64,000 bases of DNA, from NCBI GenBank assembly GCA_963755755.1, contig CAVWLJ010000012.1:248001-312000 (forward strand). The letters are read 5' to 3'. This DNA comes from DATKNA01 sp963755755. Lineage in GTDB: Bacteria > Actinomycetota > Actinomycetes > Actinomycetales > Kineosporiaceae. A model generated the notes under the pieces. That model had not been told where the DNA came from. It did not search any database and worked only from the letters and a program-made list of their open reading frames with translations. Every line of letters begins with the position of its first letter. Position 1 is the stretch's first letter. This document shows positions 29,310-38,326 of the stretch, piece by piece. Both the position numbers and the translations under genes were made by a program.

Positions 29310-30173
29310 CTACTGGTCCTCGACCAGGAGCTTGCGGATGAAGGCGATGCTCTCGTCCGGGGTCAGGCTCTCCACGCTCAGCCGGTTCATGACCTCGACG
29401 TAGCGCTCCACGTGCTCCGTCTTGTCCACGTACGAGGCGCCGACCAGGCTCTCGACGTACACGACGTCGGGCAGCTCGGGGTCGTTGAAGCGGAGCAGGC
29501 TGAACGGGCCGCCGCCGGCGTGCAGGCCGGTCTCCATGGGCAGCACCTGCAGGGCGATGTTCGGTCGTTCCGTGAGCTCGACCAGGTGCTCGAGCTGGGC
29601 GCGGTGGGTGGCGACACCACCGACTCGCCGGCGCAGGGCGGACTCGTCCACGACCGCCCAGACCGTCAGCGGGTCCTCGCGCTCGAGGACGATCTGCCGG
29701 GTCAGCCGCAGGGTGACGGCGCGGTCCAGGTCCCGGCCCGTGAGCGGCGGCACGGTCGAGCCGAGCACGGCGCGGGCGTACTCCGGCGTCTGCAGCAGGC
29801 CCGGGACGAAGTGGATCTCATACGTGCGCAGCGTCGACGCGGCCTCTTCCAGCCCGACGTAGTTCTGGAGGTACTGCGGCATGACGTCGTCGAACTCGCG
29901 CCACCAGCTGGGGCGGTTGGCCTCGCGGACGAGCCGGAGCACCTGGTCGCGCTCCTCGGGGTCCGTGACGCCGTAGTAGACGAGCAGGTCGCTGATGTCG
30001 CGCTCCTTGAACGCGACCCGGCCGAGCTCGAGGCGGCTCATCTTGGACTCGGAGGCGCGGATCGTGTAGCCCGCATCGGCGCGAGTGATGTTCTTCTCCT
30101 CGCGCAGCCGGCGCAGGTGTGCGCCGACGATCATGCGTCGAACCGTCGCGCTCCCCGGCGCCGGTTCCGTCAT
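29310..30173 (-). CDS. XRE-family regulator with DUF5753
   Basis: This 287-residue protein has an N-terminal helix-turn-helix (about 12-70: GAHLRRLREEKNITRADAGY, SESKMSRLELGR) and a C-terminal DUF5753 ligand/partner domain (QNYVGLEEAASTLRTYEIHF, PGLLQTPEYARAVL, ERPNIALQVLPMETGLHAG). This is the WhiJ-type architecture that controls development or antibiotic genes in streptomycetes. ATG 30173 (MTEPAPGSATV) follows GGAGCGTGGG; an ATG at 30212 is possible. It pairs with the DUF397 gene downstream. Confidence 0.85.
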   Translation of the reverse strand: MTEPAPGSATVRRMIVGAHLRRLREEKNITRADAGYTIRASESKMSRLELGRVAFKERDISDLLVYYGVTDPEERDQVLRLVREANRPSWWREFDDVMPQYLQNYVGLEEAASTLRTYEIHFVPGLLQTPEYARAVLGSTVPPLTGRDLDRAVTLRLTRQIVLEREDPLTVWAVVDESALRRRVGGVATHRAQLEHLVELTERPNIALQVLPMETGLHAGGGPFSLLRFNDPELPDVVYVESLVGASYVDKTEHVERYVEVMNRLSVESLTPDESIAFIRKLLVEDQ

Positions 30174-30371
30174 CCCACGCTCCGTTGTCGTCCGTCGGGT
30201 CGCATCACTCATCGCCACCGCCTGGCTACCGTGACATCGACCCCTCGTGCGCATGGTGTCACGAACCGAGCCCTCAGCGCTTCCCCTGCACGCTGTGAGA
30301 CTCCGGACGGGTGACGGCGCCCGCCCACCGCCGCCCACGGTGGTGGTGCGGACGGCGGGCGCCCCTCGGCC

Positions 30372-30635
30372 TCAGGCCGCCGGCGGGGTCTGGTAGCCGG
30401 ACGACGACGAGCCGTACGGCGCCCAGTCCTCCGACGGCATGAGGATCCAGAGCACGGGATAGATGAGGATCTGGCTGCCCGGGATCACGATGAGGATGAG
30501 GAAGAAGATGAGCCGGGTGAGCCACGGGTCGATGCCGAAGCGGCGACCGACGCCGGCACACACGCCGCCGATCACCCGGCCCCGGGCGGGGCGCACGAGC
30601 CCCTGGCGGCGGAACGAGTCGCGGACGCTGTCCAT
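30372..30635 (-). CDS. PspC-domain membrane protein
   Basis: This 87-residue protein has the PspC core GRVIGGVCAGVGRRFGIDPW followed by a long hydrophobic segment (LTRLIFFLILIVIPGSQILIYPVLWI) and a polar tail. PspC proteins sense envelope stress in the membrane. Here it stands alone without a PspA gene. In many actinobacteria such solo PspC proteins are common and of unknown role. Confidence 0.85.
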   Translation of the reverse strand: MDSVRDSFRRQGLVRPARGRVIGGVCAGVGRRFGIDPWLTRLIFFLILIVIPGSQILIYPVLWILMPSEDWAPYGSSSSGYQTPPAA

Positions 30636-30748
30636 GAGGATCTCTCACTTTCACGCTGGTGGAGTGGATGAGTCCACCGTGCCTCGGCGGGGCACCCCGG
30701 GGTATCGGGGACAACCCTGGGCGCCCCCTGAGCAGCCCGGGCGTGCCG

Positions 30749-31624
30749 TCAGGGTCGGTGCTCGACCAGCCACTCCAGCGCCGCCTCGCCGCTGCGCAGC
30801 ACGGTGATGTGCCCGTCGCCCGGGCGCGGCCACCACTGCGCCCCCGGGATCTGGCCGGCGAGCCAGGCGCCGTGGCCCGGGGGGACCATGCGGTCGGCGT
30901 CGCCATGGACGACGAGCACCGGCACCTTCACGTCCGCCGGGTCGAACCCCCACGGTCCGACGGTGGCCAGGTCGTCGTCCATCGCGCCGCTGCCTCCGCT
31001 GCGCTGCGCTCCCTCGACGACCTCGATCATCCAGGCCCAGTCGCCGGAGAGGGCGGCCCAGTCGCCGGGCATGAAGCCGATGTCCGGCTCCTCGGGCCGG
31101 TCGGCCTCGAACGCCTCCTTCGCCTCCCGGCCCCGGGTCGCGGCGGTCAGGGACGCGACGCCGGCGGGCGCCATGCCCGCGAACCAGTCGAGCCCGGCCG
31201 AGCCGTAGGGCGCGGATCCCGAGATCGCCACGGCCGCGACCACGCGGTCCGGCAGCAGGGCGGCGCAGGCGAGGGCGTGCGGTGCGCCGCCGGAGTGGCC
31301 GACGACCCCGAACCGTCGCGCACCGACGGCGTCGGCGATCGCGGCGACGTCGGAGGCGGCGGACCCGACCTGGCGCCCGCGCTGCGGCGTCGAGCCTCCG
31401 TACCCCGGGCGGTCGTAGCCGACCCACCGGACGCCGAGCCGTGCGGCGGCGCCGAAGAGCGGTCGCGGCGGCGGCCCGAGGTTCGGCGTCCCGTGCAGCC
31501 ACACCACGGGAAGGCCGTCGCCGCCGGCGTCGTACATGTGCAGCGTGCGTCCATCGGGAAGCGCGATGTCGCGCTCGGAGAGATCGGTCACGGTGTCCAG
31601 ACGCGCGCGAGGGTCCCGAGTCAT
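30749..31624 (-). CDS. Alpha/beta hydrolase
   Basis: This 291-residue protein has the oxyanion region VVWLHGTPNLGPP, the nucleophile elbow GVVGHSGGAPHAL (Ser), the acid in VLVVHGDADRMVP and the His in PGDGHITVL. It is a proline-iminopeptidase or haloalkane-dehalogenase-like fold; the substrate is unknown. ATG 31624 overlaps the upstream gene's stop by ATGA, so the two are co-translated. Confidence 0.85.
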   Translation of the reverse strand: MTRDPRARLDTVTDLSERDIALPDGRTLHMYDAGGDGLPVVWLHGTPNLGPPPRPLFGAAARLGVRWVGYDRPGYGGSTPQRGRQVGSAASDVAAIADAVGARRFGVVGHSGGAPHALACAALLPDRVVAAVAISGSAPYGSAGLDWFAGMAPAGVASLTAATRGREAKEAFEADRPEEPDIGFMPGDWAALSGDWAWMIEVVEGAQRSGGSGAMDDDLATVGPWGFDPADVKVPVLVVHGDADRMVPPGHGAWLAGQIPGAQWWPRPGDGHITVLRSGEAALEWLVEHRP

Positions 31625-32179
31625 CGGACGACGGCGACCCGGCGGGACCGGACGCCGGCTCCGTCGCGGACCTCGACGGCGATCCACCCGGCCACGTCGT
31701 CGCCGTCGGCGTCCGGATCCCCGAGCACGCGGACCACGTGCAGCTCTCCGGAGTCGGGCGCGCCCGACCAGGCGCGGGTGACCGTGGGGTCGACGGTGTT
31801 GCTGACGTCCTGGTGCTGTGCCGGGACGTCGCCGCGGGCGAGCGCGAGCAACTGGGCGACGGCGATCGGGTCGTGAGCCGCGTCGTAGATCCACCGGCGT
31901 CCGAGCACGCCGTGCTCGCTGCGTGCCGACCAGCGCCTCGTCGGCGGCGGCGAGGGGCGCGCCGCGGTAGGTCATCGGGACGACGTACGTCGTCCCGTCC
32001 GCGTCGCTCACGAGCATCAGCTCGATGCCGACCTCGCCGTCGGGGTCGTCGAGGCGGAACCCGCCGGCCTTGGCGAGCACCGGCGTCCCGCGGCCGCGGT
32101 ACCAGGGTCGGCGGGGAAGCCACGCGCTGAGCAGCTCGAGCTTGCCCGGGGTCAGGGTGGTGTGATGGATGACCGCCAC
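31621..32179 (-). pseudogene. Maltokinase N-terminal cap-like domain protein, one frame break
   Basis: The reconstructed protein has about 186 residues. It begins AVIHHTTLTPGKLELLSAWL and continues RPWYRGRGTPVLAKAGGFRL and GEVGIELMLVSDADG. After a one-base loss near 31920 it runs EHGVLGRRWIYDAAHDPIAVAQLL to the stop at 31621. This matches the stand-alone Mak N-cap-like domain of actinobacteria, which lacks the kinase part. The function is unknown. It is coupled to the hydrolase downstream. Confidence 0.65.
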
Positions 32180-32201
32180 ACCGTGGACTCTGGCACGCCC
32201 G

Positions 32202-32997
32202 TCAACCCCGCGTCGCCGCCGGCGAGCCCGGGGTCGGCAGCCAGCGGATGACGACCAGCTGCTGGAGCAGCGAGATCGTGTTGGCGCAGGCGAAGTAGAC
32301 GAGCATCCCGATCGGGAACGTGACGCCGGAGACGATCGCCGTCGCCGGCGCGATCCATCGCAGGAGGCGTTGCGTCGTGGCCGCCGGGCCCTCGAGCGCG
32401 GCGGGCGGGGTGTTGCGGGTGAGCTGGCGGTGCTGGGCGAGCCAGAGTGCGCCCGCCATGATCGCGGTGAGCATCAGAGCGACGACCGCGGCCGGACCGC
32501 CGGCGAGCAGCGTCTGCGTGAGCGACGCTCCGGCGAGGGTGGCTCCGTCGAGCTGAGCCACGAGCGCCGGCCCGAGCGCGCCGACCGCGTGGCCGCGGGC
32601 CACGGCGTCCAGCACCCGGAAGAGCGCGACCAGCACGGGCGCCTGGAGGAGCAGCGGCAGGCAGCCGAGCGGGCTCGCGCCGGCATCCGCCGCGGCCTGG
32701 GCGGTCTCGGCGCGCATCCGCGCGATCGACTGCGGGTCACGCGCGCCGCGGTAGCGCTCGCGGATCTCGGCGAGCGCCGGCCGGGCCGCGGCCATCCGCC
32801 GCGTCGATCGGATCTGCCGGACGACGAGGGGCAGCAGCGCCAGCCGGACGCCGACGACGAGCGCGACGACGGAGGCGGCCCAGGTCACCCCGGACGCCGG
32901 GGGCAGCCCCGCGGCGACGAGTACGGCATGGGCGGCCGACGAGGACGGTGGAGAGGACGAGTTCGATCGGGGCGAGGGCGGAGTCGAGCACGGACAC
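32202..32997 (-). pseudogene. yidC: YidC/Oxa1-family membrane insertase, one frame break
   Basis: GTG 32997 (SVLDSALAPIELVLSTVL) follows AGGAG at seven bases. A one-base shift near 32937 leads into AAHAVLVAAGLPPASGVTWAAS and the long open part: LALLPLVVRQIRSTRRMAAA, ERYRGARDPQSIARMRAE, LGCLPLLLQAPVLVALFRVL and PIGMLVYFACANTISLLQQ. About 265 residues, without the extra periplasmic domain. It is probably a second YidC, since the housekeeping copy normally sits at rpmH-rnpA. A DUF6412 gene precedes it on the same strand. Confidence 0.8.
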
Positions 32998-33059
32998 GGG
33001 GAGCTCCTGGGCGGATCGGTGCGGACGGGGGCAGCAGCGTCTGCCGCGTCCGGCTCCGG

Positions 33060-33350
33060 TCAGCGCTCGGACGCGGCGGGAGGTGCTCCCGGAGCTCGAG
33101 GTCGGGGGCGCCCGGGCCGGTCGGGCTCCTCGGCCCGTTCGATGCCGGCTTCGGCGCGCCGCCAGGCACGGACCCGCGTCCCGCTCACCGCGGCCAGTGC
33201 CGGCACCGGGCGTACCGCGGGCGAGGAGGGCGGCGGCGACCAGGGCCAGAGCGGTCGCGGTGACGGCCGCCGTGTTCCGCCGGCCAGGAGAGCGGGCACG
33301 AGGAGGACGAGCAGGCGCAGCCACCCGGCGCGCAGCTCGGATCCGCTCAC
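33060..33350 (-). pseudogene. DUF6412-like small membrane protein, two frame breaks
   Basis: GTG 33350 follows GAGGAGG at good spacing (SGSELRAGWLRLLVLLVPAL). A one-base shift near 33290 leads into TAAVTATALALVAAALLARG, a second membrane helix. Another near 33220 leads into RVRAWRRAEAGIERAEEPDR then GRPRPRAPG, the DUF6412 ending. Stop at 33060. The function is unknown. It sits directly upstream of the yidC-like gene, an arrangement I recall from other actinobacteria. Confidence 0.5.
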
Positions 33351-33425
33351 GACGACCTCCTCGACCTGCTGCTCCGACGATAACGCGTGAACGGCCGGTC
33401 CGCCGGGTACGTCGTGATCGTGACG

Positions 33426-33620
33426 ATGTCCCCTGACGACCTGCCTTCGGACGCCGTGCAGGAGCGGGCGGACCTGCTGCCCGAGGAGCGGGCCGCCGGA
33501 AGCGCCGATCCACAGGCGCAGGCCGAGGAGATCCTCGCGGAGTCGGTGGACCGCACCGAGCACCCCGACCCCGACGCGAGCACCCAGTCCGGACGCCGGA
33601 GCAGCGCGGACACCGCCTGA
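33426..33620 (+). CDS. Small acidic actinobacterial protein
   Basis: This 64-residue protein, SPDDLPSDAVQERADLLPEE and RAAGSADPQAQAEEILAESV, belongs to a recurring small actinobacterial family with the pattern LLPEERAAGSxDPxAQA. It has no known role. The start is uncertain; in-frame GTG and ATG codons occur from 33387 on. It is convergent with the AbiEi/DUF559 gene. Confidence 0.6.
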   Translation: MSPDDLPSDAVQERADLLPEERAAGSADPQAQAEEILAESVDRTEHPDPDASTQSGRRSSADTA

Positions 33621-33660
33621 CCGTCGCCGTCCCCAACGTCGGACGACACTGGGACCTCGT

Positions 33661-33738
33661 CGTCCCGAACGTCGGACGACCCCGGCCGTCCGCAGGTCGG
33701 TCGCCTCGCCGAGCCGTCGTCGTCCGACGTTCGGGACG
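33661..33738. repeat. Long inverted repeat between convergent genes
   Basis: Perfect 20-bp arms CGTCCCGAACGTCGGACGAC (33661-33680) and GTCGTCCGACGTTCGGGACG (33719-33738) flank 38 bases. A third, direct copy of the inner motif AACGTCGGACGAC lies at about 33634. It sits 40 bases after one stop and seven before the other, so it may act as a two-way terminator or be a REP-like element. Confidence 0.6.
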
Positions 33739-33744
33739 AGCTGA

Positions 33745-34617
33745 TCAGGACCGACGACGGTCGAGCCGGCGACACGTCTCGATGAGGACCGCGGCGACCA
33801 CGGCGGGGCGCAGCATCACGTGCTCCCAGGAGAAGCGCAGGACGGTCCACCCGTCCGCCACGAGGGCGTTGTCGCGGTCGCAGTCCCTGGCCAGTGCGTC
33901 GCGCGAGCCGTGCCGCGCGTAGCCCTCCGCCTCGAGGACGAGCCGACGACGCACGTCAGCGAGGTCGGCGAAGTGCACCCGGCGTCGGAGGTCGATACGC
34001 ACCTGCGGCTCGAATCCACCCAGCCCCGTGTCGATGACGATCGCCCGGAGCGCGGACTCGAGCGGGTTCTCCGCCCGATGGTCCGTGAGCCTCGCGACCC
34101 GGAGGCAGCGGGCACGTTGCGGGCCGGGGCGCTGCTGCGCGGCGCGCAGGAGGGAGTCCGCGTCGATGAAGCGCTGGGCCGCGGCCGAGTCCGCGATGGC
34201 GAGCGCCTCGGCGAACGGCATGGTCGCGGCACAGTCGAGCACGGTGCGCAGCGGCTCGGTGATCCGCTCGTGGACCTCTTCAGGCGCCAGGTGCCGCGTC
34301 CAGTGGACCAGTGCGGCCGGGTGCGAAGCCGGGCGCGAGCCGCGCGTAAGGGTGACGTGGACGCGGTCCGGCCGGCGCACCAGCTGGAGCCCGGTCAGCT
34401 CGGCGGCGGACGCGTGCGACACGACTCCACCCAGCTCCGCGGCCAGCTTGACGGCGTCCGGCAGGCCGGGCAGGGCGTAGAGGCCGCGGCGGACCCGGAT
34501 CAGCCGGCCTTCGCACAGAGCGACGCGCAGCCGCTGCCGGCCGGTGAACGCGACGACGTCCGAGGTCCGGGCCTGCCCGCCCGCCAACCGGACCACCTTC
34601 ACGGGATCCCGCTCCAT
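33745..34617 (-). CDS. AbiEi-like winged-helix protein with DUF559 nuclease-like domain
   Basis: This 290-residue protein has an AbiEi-antitoxin-type winged helix at its N-terminus (about 15-55: GQARTSDVVAFTGRQRLRVAL, GRLIRVRRGLYALPG), a middle part VSHASAAELTGL typical of AbiEi-4 proteins, and a C-terminal DUF559/Vsr-like fold (ENPLESALRAIVIDTGLGGF, RLVLEAEGYARHG, DGWTVLRFSWEHVM). No cognate AbiEii toxin gene is adjacent. ATG 34617 is preferred; ATG 34665 is possible. A second member of the family is at 43207. Confidence 0.75.
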   Translation of the reverse strand: MERDPVKVVRLAGGQARTSDVVAFTGRQRLRVALCEGRLIRVRRGLYALPGLPDAVKLAAELGGVVSHASAAELTGLQLVRRPDRVHVTLTRGSRPASHPAALVHWTRHLAPEEVHERITEPLRTVLDCAATMPFAEALAIADSAAAQRFIDADSLLRAAQQRPGPQRARCLRVARLTDHRAENPLESALRAIVIDTGLGGFEPQVRIDLRRRVHFADLADVRRRLVLEAEGYARHGSRDALARDCDRDNALVADGWTVLRFSWEHVMLRPAVVAAVLIETCRRLDRRRS

Positions 34618-34946
34618 GAACCCAACCCTGGCAACGGACCGGCGGCCGATGCCGTGCCGAAGCACCTGGCTGTGGACGGCGTGACGACCGTCCGTCGGAC
34701 GACGCCGTCCTGTGGACGGCGCCTCCCGGCCTGCCGCCCCGCCTCGTCCGACGGTGGGTACGGGGGTGCGCCTGAGCTCTTGACGTCGGTCGCGGCGGGA
34801 GGTCTCCTCGAAGGGACGATCCGCCGATCTGAGGATCGGGGGTCGGCGAAGCGACGATCAGCTGCGATCTGACCCTTCGTATATCCGTCCTCACTCTAGG
34901 TTGGCTGCCCGGGGGATAGGGGCAGCACCGACCGGGAGGGGTGTCA
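34618..34946. other. Divergent intergenic region with palindrome and possible promoters
   Basis: This 329-base stretch holds no credible gene. CTGTGGACGGCG occurs twice (about 34672 and 34710), and GGACGGCGT/ACGCCGTCC forms an imperfect stem around 34675-34710. A less GC-rich patch at about 34860-34905 (CTTCGTATATCC, CACTCTAGG) may contain the promoter of the downstream small gene, whose GGGAGG lies at 34934-34939. Confidence 0.4.
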
Positions 34947-35267
34947 GTGAGGATCACGATGTTCCGGCGCCCCAGTGCGCCGGCGAGGCCGAGTGCCGCG
35001 CTGCTCCGCAACTACCTGGCACGCGCCCGAGCGATCGCGGACGCCGGCGGCGGCAACCTCTGGCTCATCGAGCCGACCCTCCGGCCGCAGGCGATGCCGG
35101 CCTTCACCGAGGCCGTCGCCAGGCACATCGCCGCGCACGGCGTTCCGACGGGCGAGATCGTCGTCCTGGAGGGGCGGACGTCGGCGCGCATCGGCGTCCT
35201 GGGTGCCCCGACCGTCGAGATCGTCCTGCCGCAGGAGCAGCTGGCGCCGCCCGCGACCCGGTCCTGA
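34947..35267 (+). CDS. Small protein, paralogue 1 of the GGGNLW family
   Basis: This 106-residue protein has the core LLRNYLARARAIADAGGGNL, then WLIEPTLRPQAMPAFTEAVA, HGVPTGEIVVLEGRTSARIG. The same pattern recurs in the gene at 36110, two genes away. GTG 34947 is seven bases after GGGAGG; GTG 34941 and ATG 34958 are alternatives. It looks like a small alpha/beta domain. I recognise no named family and infer no function. Confidence 0.6.
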   Translation: MRITMFRRPSAPARPSAALLRNYLARARAIADAGGGNLWLIEPTLRPQAMPAFTEAVARHIAAHGVPTGEIVVLEGRTSARIGVLGAPTVEIVLPQEQLAPPATRS

Positions 35268-35273
35268 CTGCGG

Positions 35274-35978
35274 CTACCCGAACGCCGCGGCGGGCACGTC
35301 CCGTTCGCCGGCCTCGATCGCGACGAGGACGCGGTCGGCGACCGCGTCGGGCTCCAGACCCGGGGGGAGCGTGGGTGCCCGGCCGGCGATCGGCCGAGCC
35401 GCCAGACCGGTCTCCGTGTGCGGCGGCCGGACGTCGATGAGCCGGACACGGCTGCGGCGGAGTTCGCGCGCGGCCGCCGCGTCGAACGCGGCGAGCGCCG
35501 CCTTGGTCGCGCTGTAGGCGGCCATGCCGGCGGTCGGCTGCTCGGCGACCACGGCACTGACGTTGACGACGAACGGCTCGCCGCCCTGGGACGCCGACGC
35601 CGCGAGGTGGGGGAAGGCCGCGCGGAGCAGGCGGACCGGCGCGAGCAGGTTCAGCGCGACGAGCCGGTCGAGCGTGTCGTCGTCGACCTCGACGGCCGGC
35701 CCGAACGCGACGACGCCGGCCGCGTGGACCACCCCGTCGAGCTGACCCTGAGCCTCGGCGGCGGCGGCCACCACGCGGGCCGCGGCGTCCGGATCAGCCA
35801 GGTCGGCGGGGGCCGCGACGGCGCCGAGCTCCGCGGCCACGGCGTCCAGGCGAGCCGAGGGCCGCGCCGAGACGGTCAGCAGGGCGCCGCGGGCCGCGAG
35901 GCGCCGCGCGATCGTGAGGCCCAGTCCGCCGGTGGCGCCGACGACGAGCACGCTTCGTCCGGCCAGATCGAGACCCAC
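35274..35978 (-). CDS. Short-chain dehydrogenase/reductase
   Basis: This protein has about 234 residues with a Rossmann fold. The cofactor loop is VVGATGGLGLTIARRLAARG, then DGVVHAAGVVAFGP (NAG-like), the active Ser in VNVSAVVAEQP and the catalytic YSATK. It reduces or oxidises a small substrate with NAD(P). GTG 35978 (GLDLAGRSVLVV) is the most natural start; the open frame continues to 36062 but that part is not SDR-like. It lies between two paralogous genes on the other strand. Confidence 0.8.
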   Translation of the reverse strand: MGLDLAGRSVLVVGATGGLGLTIARRLAARGALLTVSARPSARLDAVAAELGAVAAPADLADPDAAARVVAAAAEAQGQLDGVVHAAGVVAFGPAVEVDDDTLDRLVALNLLAPVRLLRAAFPHLAASASQGGEPFVVNVSAVVAEQPTAGMAAYSATKAALAAFDAAAARELRRSRVRLIDVRPPHTETGLAARPIAGRAPTLPPGLEPDAVADRVLVAIEAGERDVPAAAFG

Positions 35979-36109
35979 GGACGGCAGGCTGACACGTCGC
36001 GCCGCAGCCGGCACGCCGGAGCCCGAGGTGATCGAGCGACAGACCGTCCGCCGTTCCGGCACTTGCCGCTCGGCGGAACGGCGAAAGCCCGCACGTCACG
36101 CTTGAGCTG

Positions 36110-36682
36110 GTGGACCCAGCACATACAGTCACGACCGTCGCTGTCCGTTCGCACTCCCTGGAGGTCTCCCTGTTCCGCCGACGCCGGTCCGCAGGGCTGC
36201 CGCTGGAGGCGCTGCTCGACAACTACCTCGTGCGCGCCGAGGCCATCGCCGACGGTGGCGGAGGCAACCTCTGGGTGATCGAACCGAGCGTGCCCTCCGA
36301 GCTGCTGCTCGAGTTCACCGAGGCCGTCGTCCTGCACCTCACGGACCACGGCGTCGACGTGGACGACTTCGCTCTCCTCGAGGGGACGTCCACGGCGAAG
36401 GTCGTCGTCCTCGCCGGTGAGGACGGCGACGAGCCTCCCGGCGACGAGGACGGCGACGACCTCCTGCCGCTGCACGACGTCACGCTCCGCCCCGCCGACC
36501 GCACGCCGCCGGCCCCTCGACGTCCGCTCGAGGAGTCGGGGCCGGACGCCGACCTCGACGAGCCGGGGAGCACCGACGAGGAGGAGGACGCGGACGACGA
36601 CGAGGACGAGCTCGACGAGGACGAGCTCGACGAGGTGGCCAGCGTCGTCGACCGGGCCTACGAGAGCCGTTCGGCCAGGTAG
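36110..36682 (+). CDS. Small protein with acidic tail, paralogue 2 of the GGGNLW family
   Basis: This 190-residue protein contains LLDNYLVRAEAIADGGGGNL, WVIEPSVPSELLLEFTEAVV and HGVDVDDFALLEGTSTAKVV, closely matching the gene at 34947. It adds a ~90-residue C-terminal tail that becomes almost purely acidic (about 150-175, alternating Asp/Glu with EDELDEDELDE). The GTG at 36110 is the only convenient start; the region homologous to its paralogue begins about 22 residues in. Its end overlaps the convergent esterase by 25 bases. Confidence 0.6.
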   Translation: MDPAHTVTTVAVRSHSLEVSLFRRRRSAGLPLEALLDNYLVRAEAIADGGGGNLWVIEPSVPSELLLEFTEAVVLHLTDHGVDVDDFALLEGTSTAKVVVLAGEDGDEPPGDEDGDDLLPLHDVTLRPADRTPPAPRRPLEESGPDADLDEPGSTDEEEDADDDEDELDEDELDEVASVVDRAYESRSAR

Positions 36683-37685
36683 GCCAGCGAGAGCGGGTAC
36701 CGGTAGTCGATGCCGCCGTGCCCGGCGTCGTACAGCTCGAACCGGACGTCCTCGACGCCGATCGCGGCGAGCTCGCGCCGAACCGCCTCGGCTCCGAGGT
36801 CGAGGTACCACTCGTCGTGCGTGCCGGCGTCCAGCCAGATCGCCTGCAGCCCGCGCAGCGCGTCGGCGTAGCGGGGCACCATCCGGACCGGGTCCCAGGT
36901 CAGCCAGCGTGCCCACAGGTCGTCGATCAGACGCCCCGTCCCGACGTCGAACGGCAGGAGGACGGTGCCGTCGTCGTCCGCGGAGAACGCCGCGGCGCAG
37001 CCGTAGATCATGACGAGGTTGCCGTCGTCCGGCTTGGACATCGGCGGGCGGGAGCGGAAGTCCTCCCAGAACCGTCTCGTAGGAGCCGTCGTAGTGGTCG
37101 CGGAGCGAGCGGGCCACCTTGGCGAACCCCTCGACGTACGACGCCTCGTACAGCGAGTCGCCCGCGTGGCTGGCGAGGCCGCCGAAGAGGTCGGGGCGGA
37201 GCATGGGTGTGATCATCGCGCCGAAGCCGCCGCTCGACTTGCCGGTGACGCCGCGGTGCTCGGGCGCGGCCAGGCTGCGGTAGTGCGCGTCGACGAAGGG
37301 GACGACCTCGTCGCAGAAGTACGAGTGGTAGCGGCCGGTGCCGGGGGAGTCGACGAACTGGCTGCCGCCGTAGGCGGTCCACGCGTCGACGAACACGACG
37401 AGGCACGGCGGAGCCCCGCCGGTCGCGAAGAGCTGATCGACGGCCTCCGGGAACGGTCGGGCGGAACGGGCTCCGGTTGTGCCACATCGGCAACATCCCC
37501 GTGTAGCCCTGCAGCACGTAGACGCTGGGGTAGCGGCGGTCGGGCTCGTCGTCGTAGCCCGGCGGCACGTAGACCTCCAGCGGCCGCTCGGCCGGGTCTC
37601 CGAGCGGGTTGTCGCGGAGCAGGCGGCTGGTCACGACGTGGTGGTCGATGCGGCCGACGAGGTCGGCGGAGTACGGCAGCGGCAT
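36658..37685 (-). pseudogene. Esterase D/S-formylglutathione-hydrolase-like esterase, two frame breaks
   Basis: The reconstructed protein has about 342 residues. It begins PLPYSADLVGRIDHHVVTSR and PLEVYVPPGYDDEPDRRYPS. After a shift near 37460 it continues VFVDAWTAYGGSQFVDSPGT and VPFVDAHYRSL, with the nucleophile in GVTGKSSGGFGAM. After a second shift near 37060 it ends through FELYDAGHGGIDYRYPLSLA, with the catalytic His. The family hydrolyses acyl esters; mycolyltransferase-like relatives also occur. ATG 37685. Confidence 0.75.
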
Positions 37686-37792
37686 CGGTCCACCCTGTCG
37701 AGGTCCCACCGCGCCCGGCAAGCGTGTTGTCCTGCAGCTTCGTTTCGGGAGAGGCTGACGAGGGATCGCCGGATCGAGGAGCAGGGGGCGCC

Positions 37793-38264
37793 ATGACGGA
37801 CCAGGGAGACGGCGGCACGCGTTCGCCGGAACAGCCGCAGCCGCCCGCATACGGGACGCCGCCGCCGTACGGAACGCCCCCGGCCTACGGCGGCCCGCCG
37901 GCCTACGGGAGCGCGCCGTCCGCGCCGGAGTACGGCACCGCGGAGTTCGCCACCATGCCGCCGACAGCGCCCTACCCGGGCCGCTCTGCCTACCTCGAGC
38001 CGAGTCAGAGCGTGCTGGCGCTGGTGCTCGGCATCATCGGGCTCTTCGTCTTCTGGCCGGTGGCGCCGTTCGCATGGGTGATCGGGCGCAACGAGGTGCG
38101 CGCCGTGGACGCCGGCCGCCGCGACCCCGCCGGCCGCGGCCCCGCTCATGGCCGGCATGATCATGGGGATCATCGGCACGGTGATCCTCGTGCTCGCGGT
38201 CCTGCTCGCGGTGCTCGCCGTCGTGCTGCTCGTCGCCACGGCCAGCTCCGCGATCAACTCCTGA
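37793..38264 (+). pseudogene. DUF4190-type membrane protein with Pro/Tyr-rich N-terminus, one frame break
   Basis: This protein has about 157 residues. The N-terminal ~60 residues are Pro/Tyr/Gly-rich repeats (PPAYGTPPPYGTPPAYGGPP). Two membrane helices follow (SVLALVLGIIGLFVFWPVAPFAWVIG, then after a one-base loss near 38140 MAGMIMGIIGTVILVLAVLL). The stop is at 38264. DUF4190 proteins are small envelope proteins of unknown role. It is divergent from the esterase. Confidence 0.7.
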
Positions 38265-38311
38265 CCCCTGTCACGAGGCCGACCCGAGGGGACGGTTCGG
38301 GCGGTCGAGCG

Positions 38312-38317
38312 TAGGCT
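38312..38317 (+). promoter_or_regulatory. Leaderless -10 box (TAGGCT)
   Basis: TAGGCT ends nine bases before the GTG start of the 59-residue membrane peptide gene. No ribosome binding site lies between them. Confidence 0.4.
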
Positions 38318-38326
38318 CGCCGCACT

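Noticed and set aside
33745..34617. Complete AbiE toxin-antitoxin system
   Set aside because: The winged-helix part is AbiEi-like, but no AbiEii nucleotidyltransferase toxin gene is adjacent at this locus or at 43207.
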